64,000 nucleotides of DNA from assembly GCA_963715025.1 (NCBI GenBank), contig CAVQQQ010000002.1:372001-436000 (forward strand), given 5' to 3'. Below are positions 17,920 to 27,083 of this stretch, in pieces. Both the position numbers and the translations under genes were made by a program. The notes below the pieces were generated by a model. That model made no database searches, was not told the origin of the DNA, and saw only the letters and a program-made list of their open reading frames with translations. Position 1 is the first letter of the stretch. Each line of letters starts with the position of its first letter. This DNA comes from DASSJT01 sp963715025. GTDB lineage: Bacteria > Actinomycetota > Actinomycetes > Actinomycetales > Dermatophilaceae.

Positions 17920-18156
17920 CACCAATGGCGTTCGACGGTCTGTCGATGTTGGTGAATGTCGACACCACCTTGAGTAGTCGAGGACGGTCGCGGCGTGCTG
18001 GAGATGAACCCATCTGGCCTGGTGACACCCGGGCGATCATCCGCCGCTGGGGCCCGCGGGCGCCGCCCTCGCAGGGTGCCGTACTCCTCGGCTCCCGCCT
18101 CTTCTCGACTGATCGGCCCGGTGAACGCCTCCCTTGACAGCAGAGCGTGAGTCGCG

Positions 18157-18184
18157 TTTCATTTAACATGTTGGTTAAATGAAA
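18157..18184. promoter_or_regulatory. Operator/promoter of the ArsR-SRPBCC-reductase operon
   Basis: TTTCATTTAAC (18157-18167) and GTTAAATGAAA (18174-18184) are perfect 11-bp inverted arms around a 6-nt spacer. A consensus -35 hexamer TTGACA lies at 18134-18139, so the left arm falls where the -10 should be. The A/T-rich palindrome stands out in this GC-rich window and is the obvious autoregulatory site of the ArsR gene starting at 18196. Confidence 0.8.
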
Positions 18185-18195
18185 GGGGACTTTGG

Positions 18196-18582
18196 ATGGC
18201 CGGCACTGACCAGCTCAGCGCGGTGTTCTCAGCGCTCGCAGACCCGACTCGACGGGCAATCCTCGTCGAGCTGGCCGAACACGACGCCACCGTCACCGAG
18301 CTAACCGCTCCCCTCCCCATCTCGATGCCGGCGGTGTCGCGACACCTGAAGGTGCTCGAGCGCGCCGCGCTCATCTCGCGGACACGGTCGGGCAAGTGGC
18401 GCGGGAGCCGCCTCCAGGCCGCCCCACTGCGCGACGCGGCCGACTGGATCGATCGCTACCGGCGCTTCTGGGACTCCTCCCTCACCCGCCTCGATGCCCA
18501 CCTTGCCGCGGTGCAGGCCGCCGAACGCGCAACGGACCGGATGGCCAACGACCCCAAGGTCCCGGACAACCAGGAGCTCTAA
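18196..18582 (+). CDS. ArsR-family regulator (metal-free type)
   Basis: This 128-residue winged HTH begins with the family-typical VFSALADPTRRAIL. Its recognition region is ISMPAVSRHLKVLERAALI and its wing is GKWRGSRL. It has no cysteines, so it does not sense metals by thiolates. ArsR genes of this subtype are very often followed by SRPBCC/AHSA1 genes, as here. A TAATG overlap (18580-18584) joins it to the next gene. A perfect palindrome lies immediately upstream. Confidence 0.9.
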   Translation: MAGTDQLSAVFSALADPTRRAILVELAEHDATVTELTAPLPISMPAVSRHLKVLERAALISRTRSGKWRGSRLQAAPLRDAADWIDRYRRFWDSSLTRLDAHLAAVQAAERATDRMANDPKVPDNQEL

Positions 18583-19076
18583 TGGAAACCGAAACTCGGC
18601 AACTCGCTATCTCGCGCGTGTTCGACGCGCCACGTGAGCTCGTCTACCGAGCCTTCACCGATCCGGACCACCTGGCGGAGTGGTGGGGCCCGATGGGCAA
18701 CTCGCTGCCGCGCGAGGAGATCGATTTCGACGTGCGTCCCGGCGGCTATCAGCGGTGGACGGAGGTCTCTGCCAACGAGCCAGACCTTCGCATTCACATC
18801 TACGTCAACCTCACAGACGTCACAGACGGCGAACTGCTTGAGGGCGTCATGCACGTAGCCGGCCAACTGCAGGAGGGCCTCGAGCCGTTCGCAACAAGAT
18901 TCCGATTCGAGTTCCACGACGAGGGCGAGGGACGCACGCGACTCGAGATCCGCCAGTGGCTCCCACCGCACCTGGCAGGCCCCAGCGAGCAGGGTTGGCT
19001 CGAGGCGTTTACCAAGCTGGACGCCACGCTAACAAGTGCCCAGATCGCGGCCGATCGTGAAGGTGTCGTGGCATGA
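18582..19076 (+). CDS. SRPBCC/AHSA1-like ligand-binding domain protein
   Basis: This 164-residue protein opens with ISRVFDAPRELVYRAFTDPDHLAEWWGP, typical of the AHSA1/START-like SRPBCC fold, a hydrophobic ligand pocket. Its start overlaps the ArsR stop by one base and its stop overlaps the reductase start (ATGA). The three genes form a tight operon that might sense and modify an unknown small hydrophobic compound. The ligand cannot be read from sequence. Confidence 0.88.
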   Translation: METETRQLAISRVFDAPRELVYRAFTDPDHLAEWWGPMGNSLPREEIDFDVRPGGYQRWTEVSANEPDLRIHIYVNLTDVTDGELLEGVMHVAGQLQEGLEPFATRFRFEFHDEGEGRTRLEIRQWLPPHLAGPSEQGWLEAFTKLDATLTSAQIAADREGVVA

Positions 19077-19636
19077 CCAAGCTGATCTACGTGACCAATG
19101 TGACTCTGGACGGCTACATCGAGGACGAGCGTGGCGCCTTCGACTTCGGCCCGGTGGACGCCGAGGTGTTCCGGTCCTACACAGACCTCGTGCAATCCGC
19201 GGGCACGTTCCTTTACGGGCGGCGCCTATACGAAACCATGGCCCCGTGGGAGACCGACGCCACGCTAGCGGCACAGTCCGACCTCATGGCCGACTTCGCG
19301 ACCGCCTGGCAGACAGCGAACAAGGTCGTCTACTCCACGACGCTGACCGCCGCGTCGACCGCCAACACCCGAATCGAACGCCACTTCGACCCCACCGCAG
19401 TGCGCGAACTGAAGGCCGCGGCCAGCAGCGATATCACCGTAGGGGGTGCGAACCTCGCGTCCCAGGCATTCAAGGCCGGGCTGGTTGACGAGTGCCAGCT
19501 GTACGTCTGGCCCACTGTCCTTGGTGGGGGAAAGCCGGCCTTACCGACCGACGCCCGCGCCGACCTCGAGCTCGTCGATGAACGCCGATTCGGAAACGGT
19601 GTTGTACTCCTCCGGTACCGCCCTCTGGGACGGTGA
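19073..19636 (+). CDS. RibD C-terminal/dihydrofolate-reductase-like reductase
   Basis: This 187-residue protein of the bacterial bifunctional deaminase-reductase C-terminal fold begins LIYVTNVTLDGYIEDERG. It has the NADPH-type motif LYGRRLYETM, the pocket segment ITVGGANLASQAFKAGLVDE and LGGGKPALP. Such stand-alone domains are widespread in actinobacteria and are not usually true folate enzymes. It is the third gene of the ArsR operon by ATGA overlap. Confidence 0.85.
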   Translation: MTKLIYVTNVTLDGYIEDERGAFDFGPVDAEVFRSYTDLVQSAGTFLYGRRLYETMAPWETDATLAAQSDLMADFATAWQTANKVVYSTTLTAASTANTRIERHFDPTAVRELKAAASSDITVGGANLASQAFKAGLVDECQLYVWPTVLGGGKPALPTDARADLELVDERRFGNGVVLLRYRPLGR

Positions 19637-19745
19637 CTCGCGGCCCTGTCTGATTCGCCGGGCGCGAGCCTCCATGACGCGCGGAGCGCTTATCGCCGAT
19701 CGGCCGGGGCGTATCTCGAGCACCCAGCGGTGTCGGTGAACTGGG

Positions 19746-20795
19746 TTGTCACCCGCAGGCTCCCGCGTCGAGCTCTATTCGGCGATCCGGCGCGACGCCC
19801 GTGCTGGACTGTCGAACCGAGCGCTCCAGCGGAAGCACCGAGTTGGCTACCGCACGGTCGCTGCCGCGCTCGCGTCGGCGTGGCCAAAGGCCAGGAAGCC
19901 GCCACCGAAGCGCGGATCCCGACTGGATCCGTACGTGGAGGTGATCGACGACTGGTTGCGCGACGATCTCGACGCCCCGCGGAAGCAGCGGCACACCGCG
20001 AAGCGGATCTTCGACCGGCTACTGGACGAGCATGACGCGGTCGGGGTGGTGTCGTACTGGATGGTGCGGGAGTACGTCGCCACCCGCCGGCGTGAGATCC
20101 GCATCGAGGCCGGACGCGAACCCGCGAACGCCTTCATTCCTCAGGAGCACTTGCCCGGTCGGGAGGCCGAGGTCGATTTCGGTGAGGTCGCGATCCGGCT
20201 GCGCGGCGAGCTGGTCACATGCGCGCTGTTCAGCCTGCGACTGTCCTACTCCGGTAAGGCCGTGCACAGGATCAGCGCCTCGTCTGGGCAGGAGGCGTTC
20301 TTCGAGGGCCACGCCTACGCCTTCGATGTGCTGGGTGGGGTGCCGACCGGGAAGATCCGCTACGACAATCTCAAGGCCGCCGTCGCCAACGTGATCGGGT
20401 TCAGCCGGCAACGGGTCGAAGCCGACAGGTGGACCGCGTTCCGCTCGCACTACGGCATCGAGGCGTTCTACTGTCAGCCCGGCATCCAGGGGGCGCACGA
20501 GAAGGGCGGCGTCGAGGGGCAGATCGGCTGGTTCCGCCGCAACCACCTCGTCCCCGTCCCCGAGGTCGAGTCCTTCGCCGAGCTCAACGCCATGGTCGAC
20601 GCCTGGGATCAAGCCGACGATGCGCGTCGGATGGGGTCCCGGGCCCGCACGGTCGGGGAGCACTTCGCTACCGAGCAGCCGCTCCTCGCGCCGCTGCCAG
20701 CCGAGCCGTTCGAGACAGGCCGTTGGTTCAATCCCCCGCGTCGACCGGTACGCCCAGGTCACCGTCCGTATGAACACGTACTCCGTCCCGGCCCG
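19746..20795 (+). mobile_element. IS21-family IstA transposase remnant
   Basis: The frame from TTG 19746 encodes about 330 residues of an IstA transposase. An N-terminal HTH (GLSNRALQRKHRVGYRTV) precedes an rve/DDE core with D in AEVDFGEV, D in IRYDNLKAAV and E in HEKGGVEGQIGWF. At a CCCCC run (20733-20737) an extra base shifts the frame; removing it restores NPRVDRYAQVTVRMNTYSVPAR. The homology then stops at about 20795, and unrelated coding sequence follows. There is no istB and no recognisable right end. The element is dead. Confidence 0.82.
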
Positions 20796-21128
20796 TGCGA
20801 CCAGTGTGCGGACGAGATTCTGGACGTCGAGCACCGCACCGCCATGCGACGATTCCTGAGCCGCGCCGCGGCCGGCGACCCGGCAGCGTTCCGTCGCAAA
20901 GCCTCGCCAACTCGCGGTGCGGCCGCGGTTGCATGGGTGATCTGCCGGGCCAACGACACCGTCGGCACCTCCTGGTCGGCGCTCTCGGTGCAGGAGCTTC
21001 TCGGACGGTTCGGGGTGAAGGGCAGCGTCGCTCAGCGCGCCGAGCCGCTGCTGCGCGCCAACGGCGTGGACCCGCATCGCCTCTACGGGACCATGGAGCT
21101 TGGGCGACCTTGTCAGCGATGGTTCTAA
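20796..21128 (+). pseudogene. 3' fragment of an unrelated gene fused behind IstA
   Basis: From TGC 20796 the sequence reads a different protein with good coding character: MRRFLSRAAAGDPAAFRRK, then AAAVAWVICRANDTVG, then VQELLGRFGVKGSVAQRAEPLLRANGVDP. The layout resembles DUF6398-type domains, a tentative call. It has no start of its own and is open from the transposase side. It is probably the surviving 3' part of a host gene into which the IS21 element inserted or to which it was joined by deletion. Confidence 0.55.
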
Positions 21129-21214
21129 CGCGCCTCTGGCTCAGCGGTGCGAACAGCTCGGAGGTCCGTCGTTCAGTTGTTCAGCCGCAGCCGGGTGCTG
21201 GCAAAACCGGGCAA

Positions 21215-21634
21215 TCAGTCGGACCGCCGCAAACGCTTGATTTCGGATCGCCGCTTCTTGCCCGCGATGCGCCGTTCCACGGACGCCCGGGTAGCCCGTG
21301 TAGGACGCCGAGCCCGAGGGGGAGGGGCGATGGCTGCCGCGATCTCCTCCACGAGGCGTTTCTCCGCCGCCTCCCTGTTGCGCAGTTGTGACCGATGCTC
21401 CGAGGCTGTGACCGAGAGGACGCCGTCAACGAGTCGCCCAGCGAGACGCTCCAATGCCCGTGCCCGCAGAGCTGGGCTGAGAGCGGTTGAGTGTGCGACG
21501 TCGTACAGCAACTCGACTCGCGAGTCCGTGGTGTTGACGCCCTGACCCCCCGGTCCCGACGAGCGGGAGAAGCGCCAGGACAACTCTGCCTCGGGGATCA
21601 CCACCGAGCCTATGACGTGGAGCGAGCCTGGCAT
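21215..21634 (-). CDS. arfB: Alternative ribosome-rescue factor ArfB (YaeJ)
   Basis: This 139-residue peptidyl-tRNA hydrolase has the catalytic GGQ motif at residues 29-31 (GPGGQGVNTTDSRVEL) and a basic C-terminal tail (KKRRSEIKRLRR) that inserts into the mRNA channel. ArfB frees ribosomes stalled without a stop codon. Length is normal for the family (about 140). The ATG at 21632-21634 has AGAGG 7 nt upstream. The upstream DNA contains a short inverted copy of the gene's own interior. Confidence 0.93.
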   Translation of the reverse strand: MPGSLHVIGSVVIPEAELSWRFSRSSGPGGQGVNTTDSRVELLYDVAHSTALSPALRARALERLAGRLVDGVLSVTASEHRSQLRNREAAEKRLVEEIAAAIAPPPRARRPTRATRASVERRIAGKKRRSEIKRLRRSD

Positions 21635-21635
21635 C

Positions 21636-21670
21636 TCACGGCCTCTGAGCAGGGGTCACAACTACGCAAC
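21636..21670 (+). repeat. Inverted partial copy of an internal arfB segment
   Basis: These 35 bases match the reverse complement of 21377-21411, inside arfB, at 30 of 35 positions. In translation both read TASE..SQLRN. The copy lies directly upstream of arfB in opposite orientation. It looks like the remnant of a second arfB-like gene or of an inverted duplication. The following 265 bases to 21935 hold no gene that I can support. Confidence 0.6.
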
Positions 21671-21935
21671 CGTATCCGTGCTCCGTATTCCGCAGCGCGT
21701 TCCTGTTCCAACCGAAGGGTCAGGCGCCGTCGGTGGGCCTGCCGCGTGTCCTGATTGCGCTCGCGGGTGTCGACCGGCATGGGCTCGCGCCAGGGCCTGT
21801 CTCTGAGTGGCTGCGCGACCAGATGGTCCCCGCTAGGCACTTACATCTCAGCGGCAGAGTCGGACGAGCGTCACCACGCTACGGCCGGCCTGCGCCACCC
21901 TGCCGCAAAGCTGCGGATCCGGGCTTCGTCGTCGC

Positions 21936-22487
21936 TCACGGCTGAGGCTGGACATCGAACCGGGCGGCGCCGTACGGCTCAGCTGTACCTAAGGCGAACA
22001 CCGTCGTGGGCACGACCCGGTAGACGTACCACGGCGGCGGCCCCGCAGACGGGGCGCTGAACTCGGCAGTCAATGCGTCGCCGGCCACGCTGGCGGGCCA
22101 TCCCTCGGCGACGTATCGGTCGGCTACCGCATGCAGCTCGGCCTGGTCGGTTACCCGCTCGGCGGTGCCCTCGACGATGAGATCGAAGGGGTGCGTGGCG
22201 ATGCTGACGACGCAGCGAGGGTCGCGGGCGAGGTTGCGTGACTTGCGCGTGCTCGGCCCCGAGGTGAAGTGCCAACTGCCGTTGACGTTGCTCACACCCA
22301 GGGGCATCACGTGCGGGCTGCCGTCGGGATTGATCGTCGTCAACCAGGTCGTGTGACGGTTCGGGCCACCGGTGTCGGGCGCCTGCGTGAGCATGGAGTC
22401 GAGCGCCTCTGCCACGCGCGTCCAATCGATCGGGGGCGCGCCATAGCCATCGAGGTTCCGCTCCGAGGTCGGTTGATACCTAGGCAT
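21936..22487 (-). CDS. Pyridoxamine 5'-phosphate oxidase-like flavoprotein
   Basis: This 183-residue protein has the split-barrel flavin-binding fold (PNPOx-like/F420-dependent reductase superfamily). Motifs are TTWLTTINPDGSPHVMPLG, a strand STRKSRNLARDPRCVVSI, and VEGTAERVTD. The ATG 22485-22487 has GGAAGGAG about 8 nt upstream; the frame is open further up but without family sequence. Cofactor (FMN or F420) and substrate are unknown. Confidence 0.88.
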   Translation of the reverse strand: MPRYQPTSERNLDGYGAPPIDWTRVAEALDSMLTQAPDTGGPNRHTTWLTTINPDGSPHVMPLGVSNVNGSWHFTSGPSTRKSRNLARDPRCVVSIATHPFDLIVEGTAERVTDQAELHAVADRYVAEGWPASVAGDALTAEFSAPSAGPPPWYVYRVVPTTVFALGTAEPYGAARFDVQPQP

Positions 22488-22932
22488 CTCTACGACTCCT
22501 TCCTGCCGGACGCGCCGGCAATACGACATGTGACGACATCGGACGCCCGATCTCATCGCTGGCGGGCGGCGCGCCGGACCTGCGTTCACGAACCGGCTCC
22601 GACGAGAAGACCGGTTGAGTGCTCATCGCGCCGCCCCGCCAACCGTGGCCCACGCTAGAAGACACTCGTCGACGCCGTACAGGCTGCATCTAGCCCTCCG
22701 CGCACGCATCGCCGGTGACACCGTCGTCCAGGGCCACGCGCCCTGGGGCCCAGACTGCTGCGGCCCTGGTGGTGGACTGCGCGCTCATCGGCACCAGCCC
22801 GTGAGCATCTTGGGTGCGTTGCGCAACGCCCATGGGCAGCAGGCGCTGGACGAGGCCTTCGCGTCCCTCGAGAGACGTTTCTCCGACTGTGTCGGCGGCA
22901 CGTGAGGGCACGACGTGAAGGCAGTCCCCTCG
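22488..22932. other. 445-base region without a convincing gene
   Basis: A plus-strand frame around 22800-22905 (SILGALRNAHGQQALDEAF...) has reasonable composition and could be a gene fragment, but it has no start signal and I do not recognise it. Nothing else is visible. Confidence 0.4.
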
Positions 22933-23169
22933 TTACGGAGCTTGGGGCGTTTCTCCGTTCGCGATCTCCTCGATCCAGTCGATCGCAGCATCTGACAGAT
23001 AGAAGCCGGATGGGCCGTTCTGACCAACCCACCATGCCTCGGACGTGATCGCGCCGCCAGCCTGTGCGATCTCCTCGACGATCGGGGCCGGGACGGCATC
23101 ACCGTTGTTCGCAATCAGCCACTCTCGGGTCGATGGCTGCAACGTGGGCCACCACTGCTCAATGGACAC
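22933..23169 (-). CDS. Small conserved-looking hypothetical protein
   Basis: This 78-residue product starts at GTG 23167-23169 and reads SIEQWWPTLQPSTREWLIANNGD, ending FYLSDAAIDWIEEIANGE. It is acidic and helical with many tryptophans, and looks like a compact small-protein domain rather than chance translation. The frame stays open upstream to an ATG at 23358. The longer product has poorer composition, so I prefer the short form. Function unknown. Confidence 0.55.
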   Translation of the reverse strand: MSIEQWWPTLQPSTREWLIANNGDAVPAPIVEEIAQAGGAITSEAWWVGQNGPSGFYLSDAAIDWIEEIANGETPQAP

Positions 23170-23719
23170 GTCCCCATTGTGGCAAGAGGCCTCACCACGA
23201 GTCGAGCGTCGCCAGATCCAGTACGGCGCTTGGCACGACCAGCGGCGGGCTTCGCCCTCAAACGGCGGGAGGCCAGGGTCGCGGCTGCCGAACCGCTCAG
23301 GGTGTCCTACCTCGCCCAATCGCCCGAAACGGACGGCAGCGGGCGCGGTTGACATCACGACTCCTTGACCGGCAGCCGACCCGACATGCGAGCGGTCCTA
23401 GGGGACCAAAGCCACTAACGGGGACTTCCCGCAGTGCCTATTCTGGCGCCCGGCGGAGGGAGGGCGAATCCCTTTCTCCGCGTCGCTGGCCGAGCGCCCC
23501 TCCGGCTGCGCCCCGTCCACGCTGGGGTCGGAGGGGCGCTCCCGGCAGTTCTCGGCTGGTGACGGTCCGGCTGGACAGCCGGCCCCTGCACCCCATGGCG
23601 ATCGTCCGGCTCCGCAGTGCTACCGAGGAGCGAGCGGCTCGCATCCCACACCGGTACTTCGGACAAGTCACTTCCCGCGCCCGCCACCACGCCGCCTAGA
23701 GCCCGCTGCCCTCCGTTGC
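23170..23719. other. 550-base region without a convincing gene
   Basis: Only open frames with biased, non-protein-like composition are present between the small hypothetical gene and the IS4 remnant. Confidence 0.4.
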
Positions 23720-24277
23720 TGGAGGGGGAAAGCGCCCGGAAGGCCAACTCGATCTCCCACCGCGGGCCGCGGCGAGATCGACCGCAGTGACCGCGGCCGG
23801 GTCGAGCAGGGTGGTGAAGAGCCGGTAGCTGGTTGGGTTCTCGCGTCCGTCATCGAGGGTGTAGTCGATCACGCGGACCAGCATCGGCTCCTGGCGACGT
23901 GCCGAGGCGGGCGTGGATCGTCGCAAGTGGCCCAGCCAGGACCCGTCGGGAAGGTCGCGCACGTGGGTCGGCTTGGGGCCGGCCCGGTCGGTCCGGACTC
24001 GCCACAACAGGTCAGCCCCGGTGCCGATCGCCTTGCGCCACAGGGCATAGGAGAAGAACCCGCGGTCGGCCAGGAGCAGCATCCCCGGTTCGACTCGCTC
24101 CACAAGCGACTCGGCCAGGCTGCCCTCGGACCGGCTGTAGGCGCCGATCTTGGCGGCGAACATCGCGTGGGTGCCGCACTCGGCCAGCGCGACGACGCGG
24201 GCCTGCGGGAAGGCCGCCTGCTCGCCCTTGTTGACACCCGGCCTACCGAAGTACTCCGCGTTCACGGCGGTGTCGGC
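23720..24277 (-). mobile_element. IS4-family transposase remnant
   Basis: The minus strand reads NAEYFGRPGVNKGEQAAFPQARVVALAECGTH, then a DDE-type core with LLLADRGFFSYALWR. After a one-base shift near 23765 comes RWEIELAFRAL, the glutamate-containing YREK-like region of IS4 transposases. Both ends are missing: the homology begins abruptly at about 24277 and ends at about 23720. No terminal repeats are recognisable. It lies immediately downstream of katG. Confidence 0.75.
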
Positions 24278-24357
24278 GGGCCTAAATGGGGCCACGTGGG
24301 TGCGTGCCGAACGCGGTGGTCCGGGTACGCCCTCGGCGTGGGTCTCCGCCGCCCAAG

Positions 24358-24388
24358 GGCCCCGGTCACGTCCTGGGTGACCGGGGCC
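24358..24388 (-). terminator. katG terminator hairpin
   Basis: GGCCCCGGTCA (24358-24368) and TGACCGGGGCC (24378-24388) form a perfect 11-bp stem with a 9-nt loop, 8 nt beyond the katG stop. No T-run follows. Confidence 0.75.
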
Positions 24389-24396
24389 ACTTCGAG

Positions 24397-26592
24397 TCAG
24401 GCGAGGTCGAACCGGTCGAGGTTCATGACCTTGATCCACGCCGCGACGAAGTCCTGGACGAACTTCTCCTGCGCGTCTTCACTGCCGTAGACCTCCGCGA
24501 TGGCCCGGAGCTGGGAGTTGGCCCCGAAGACGAGGTCGACCGCCGTGGCGCTCCACCTGACCTCGTCCGTGGCGCGGTCCCGCCCATCGAAGACATTCTC
24601 CGCCGACGCCGATGCCTTCCACTCCGTGCCCATGTCGAGGAGGTTCACGAAGAAGTCGTTGGTCAGCGTCTCCGGCCGGTCAGTGAGGACCCCGTGCCGG
24701 GTTCGCCCGACGTTGGCGTTGAGGACCCGCATCCCGCCGACCAGGACCGTCATCTCAGGAGCGGTTAGCCGCAACAGGTTTGCGCGGTCCAGCAGCAGGG
24801 TCTCCGGCGGGAGCTTCTCCCCGGCTCGCAGGTAGTTGCGGAACCCGTCTGCCCTCGGTTCGAGGACGCTGAACGACTCCACGTCGGTCTGGTCCTGGGA
24901 GGCGTCCGTGCGCCCCGGCGCGAAGGGGACGGTCACGGCATACCCCGCGTCCTTCGCCGCCTGCTCCACGGCCGCGCACCCGGCCAGGACGATGAGGTCC
25001 GCCAGCGAGACCTTCGCTCCGCCGGGCTGGGAGCCGTTGAAGTCGTTCTGGACCTGCTCCAGGGCCGGCAGGACCATGGCCAGCTCGGCCGGGTCGTTGG
25101 CTGCCCAGTTCCGTTGCGGCTCGAGACGGATCCGCGCCCCGTTGGCCCCGCCACGCTTGTCGGTGCCCCGGAAGCTTGCCGCCGACGCCCAGGCAGTCGA
25201 GACCAGCCGGGAGATGGAGAGACCGGACTCGAGGACCTTCGCCTTGAGGGTGGCGACGTCCTCGTCGGTGACTAGCTCGTGGTCCACCGCGGGCACGGGG
25301 TCCTGCCATAGCTGCGGCTCGGGGACCCACGGGCCGAGGTAGCGCGAGACGGGGCCCATGTCGCGGTGCAGCAGCTTGTACCACGCCTTGGCGAACGCCA
25401 CCGCGAGCTCGTCCGGGTTCTCCATGAACCGCCGCGAGATCGGCTCGTAGATCGGGTCGAGCCGCAGGGCGAGGTCCGTCGTCAACATCATCGGGGCGTG
25501 CCTGACCGAAGGGTCGTGGGGGTCGGGCACAGCGTCCGCGCCGGCGCCGCCCTTGGGTTTCCACTGCTTGGCGCCGGCAGGGCTCTCGGTGAGCTCCCAC
25601 TCGTAGCCGAACAGGGTCTCGAAGAAGCTGTTGTCCCACGTGATCGGGGTCGGCGTCCACGCGCCCTCGAGCCCGCTGGTGATCGTGTCCTTGCCTTTGC
25701 CGCTCCCAAAGGAGCTCTTCCAGCCGAGCCCCTGATGCTCGACGGGGCAGCCTTCGGGCTCAGGGCCAACCAAACTGGGGTCGCCAGCCCCGTGCGTCTT
25801 GCCGAACGTGTGACCGCCGGCGATGAGCGCGACGGTCTCCTCGTCGTTCATCGCCATGCGACGGAAGGTCTCCCGGATGTCCCGGGCCGCTGCGAGCGGG
25901 TCCGGCCTCCCGTTCGGGCCCTCCGGATTCACGTAGATCAGGCCCATCTGCACGGCGCCGAAGGGGCCGGTGAGCTCTCTGTCGCCGCTGTAGCGCTCGT
26001 CTCCGAGCCACGAGTCCTCGGGTCCCCAGAAGATCTCCTCAGGCTCCCAGACGTCCTCCCGCCCGAAGCCGAAGCCGAAGGTCTTGAAGCCCATTGACTC
26101 CAGGGCGACATTGCCGGCGAGGACCAGGAGGTCGGCCCATGAGACCTTCCGGCCGTATTTCTGCTTGACCGGCCAGAGCAACCGGCGGGCCTTGTCGAGG
26201 TTTGCGTTGTCGGGCCAGCTGTTCAGGGGGGCGAAGCGCTGGGCGCCGTCACCGGCGCCGCCACGCCCGTCCTCGATGCGATAGGTGCCTGCCGCGTGCC
26301 AGCTCATCCGGATGAACAGCGGCCCGTAGTGGCCGTAGTCGGCCGGCCACCAGTCCTGCGACGTAGTCATCACGTCGAGGATGTCCCGCTTGAGCGCCTC
26401 GACATCAAGGGTCTTGAAGTCCTCGGGGTAGTCGAAGTCCTTGTCCATCGGGTTGGATCTCGGCGAATGCTGGTGGAGAACCTGGAGGTTGAGCTGGTTG
26501 GGCCACCAGTCCTGGTTCGTCCTGGGCCGAGCCGGGGTCGGAGTGGGGGCTGGGATTGCCGGGCTTTCACTCTCGCTGCCGCGTTCAGACAC
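24397..26592 (-). CDS. katG: Catalase-peroxidase KatG
   Basis: This 731-residue bifunctional haem catalase-peroxidase is full length. The distal pocket has Arg95, Trp98 and His99 (MSWHAAGTYR). Tyr220 (GLIYVNPEG) and Met246 (FRRMAMNDEE) complete the Met-Tyr-Trp adduct needed for catalase activity. His261 in GGHTFGKTHG is the proximal haem ligand. I start it at GTG 26590-26592, which has GGAGA about 9 nt upstream. It follows furA by 49 nt and is probably co-transcribed with it, the usual actinobacterial arrangement. It detoxifies H2O2 in the cytoplasm. Confidence 0.96.
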   Translation of the reverse strand: MSERGSESESPAIPAPTPTPARPRTNQDWWPNQLNLQVLHQHSPRSNPMDKDFDYPEDFKTLDVEALKRDILDVMTTSQDWWPADYGHYGPLFIRMSWHAAGTYRIEDGRGGAGDGAQRFAPLNSWPDNANLDKARRLLWPVKQKYGRKVSWADLLVLAGNVALESMGFKTFGFGFGREDVWEPEEIFWGPEDSWLGDERYSGDRELTGPFGAVQMGLIYVNPEGPNGRPDPLAAARDIRETFRRMAMNDEETVALIAGGHTFGKTHGAGDPSLVGPEPEGCPVEHQGLGWKSSFGSGKGKDTITSGLEGAWTPTPITWDNSFFETLFGYEWELTESPAGAKQWKPKGGAGADAVPDPHDPSVRHAPMMLTTDLALRLDPIYEPISRRFMENPDELAVAFAKAWYKLLHRDMGPVSRYLGPWVPEPQLWQDPVPAVDHELVTDEDVATLKAKVLESGLSISRLVSTAWASAASFRGTDKRGGANGARIRLEPQRNWAANDPAELAMVLPALEQVQNDFNGSQPGGAKVSLADLIVLAGCAAVEQAAKDAGYAVTVPFAPGRTDASQDQTDVESFSVLEPRADGFRNYLRAGEKLPPETLLLDRANLLRLTAPEMTVLVGGMRVLNANVGRTRHGVLTDRPETLTNDFFVNLLDMGTEWKASASAENVFDGRDRATDEVRWSATAVDLVFGANSQLRAIAEVYGSEDAQEKFVQDFVAAWIKVMNLDRFDLA

Positions 26593-26641
26593 GTCGGTCC
26601 ATCTCCTGTCTTGATGTCTCGCTTCGTGATGTCTCGTTCTG

Positions 26642-27076
26642 TCAGCTGTCTGCTGGTGCCGCGGCACACTCGGGGCAAACGCCCCAGTAGGTGACCTCGG
26701 CCTCGTCGATCGAAAAGCCCAGGTCGTTGGACGCGGTCAGGCACGGAGTCGCGCCGACGGCGCAGTCGATGTCGGCAATGACACCGCACGACCTGCACAC
26801 GACGTGGTGGTGGTTGTCCCCGACGCGCGACTCGTAGCGAGCCACAGAGCCGGACGGCTGGATGCGCCGCACCAGCCTCGCAACGGTCAGCGCACGCAGC
26901 ACGTCGTAAACGGCCTGGTGCGATACCGCGGGAAGCTCCCCGCGCACGGCACCGATGATGGACTCGGTGTCGGCGTGCGGATGCGCGTGCACCGCGGCCA
27001 GCACCGCTAGCCGCGGACGGGTCACGCGGAGGGGGGCCCCGCGCAGCATCCGCTCGAAGTCCGAGGTCGTGGGCAC
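26642..27076 (-). CDS. furA: FurA-type peroxide/metal-responsive repressor
   Basis: This 144-residue Fur-family regulator has an N-terminal winged helix (LRVTRPRLAVLAAV...SHQAVYDVLRAL) and the metal region HHHVVCRSCG. Two CxxC pairs (Cys94/97 and Cys134/137) form the structural zinc site. It represses katG until oxidation by peroxide. The GTG at 27074-27076 lies exactly 7 nt after a good -10 hexamer, so the transcript is probably leaderless. Alternative upstream starts would fall within the promoter. Confidence 0.93.
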   Translation of the reverse strand: MPTTSDFERMLRGAPLRVTRPRLAVLAAVHAHPHADTESIIGAVRGELPAVSHQAVYDVLRALTVARLVRRIQPSGSVARYESRVGDNHHHVVCRSCGVIADIDCAVGATPCLTASNDLGFSIDEAEVTYWGVCPECAAAPADS

Positions 27077-27083
27077 GCTGTGC

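Noticed and set aside
22615..22905. Plus-strand frame ending SILGALRNAHGQQALDEAFASLERRFSDC
   Set aside because: The last 35 codons look protein-like, but there is no start, no family and no supporting context.
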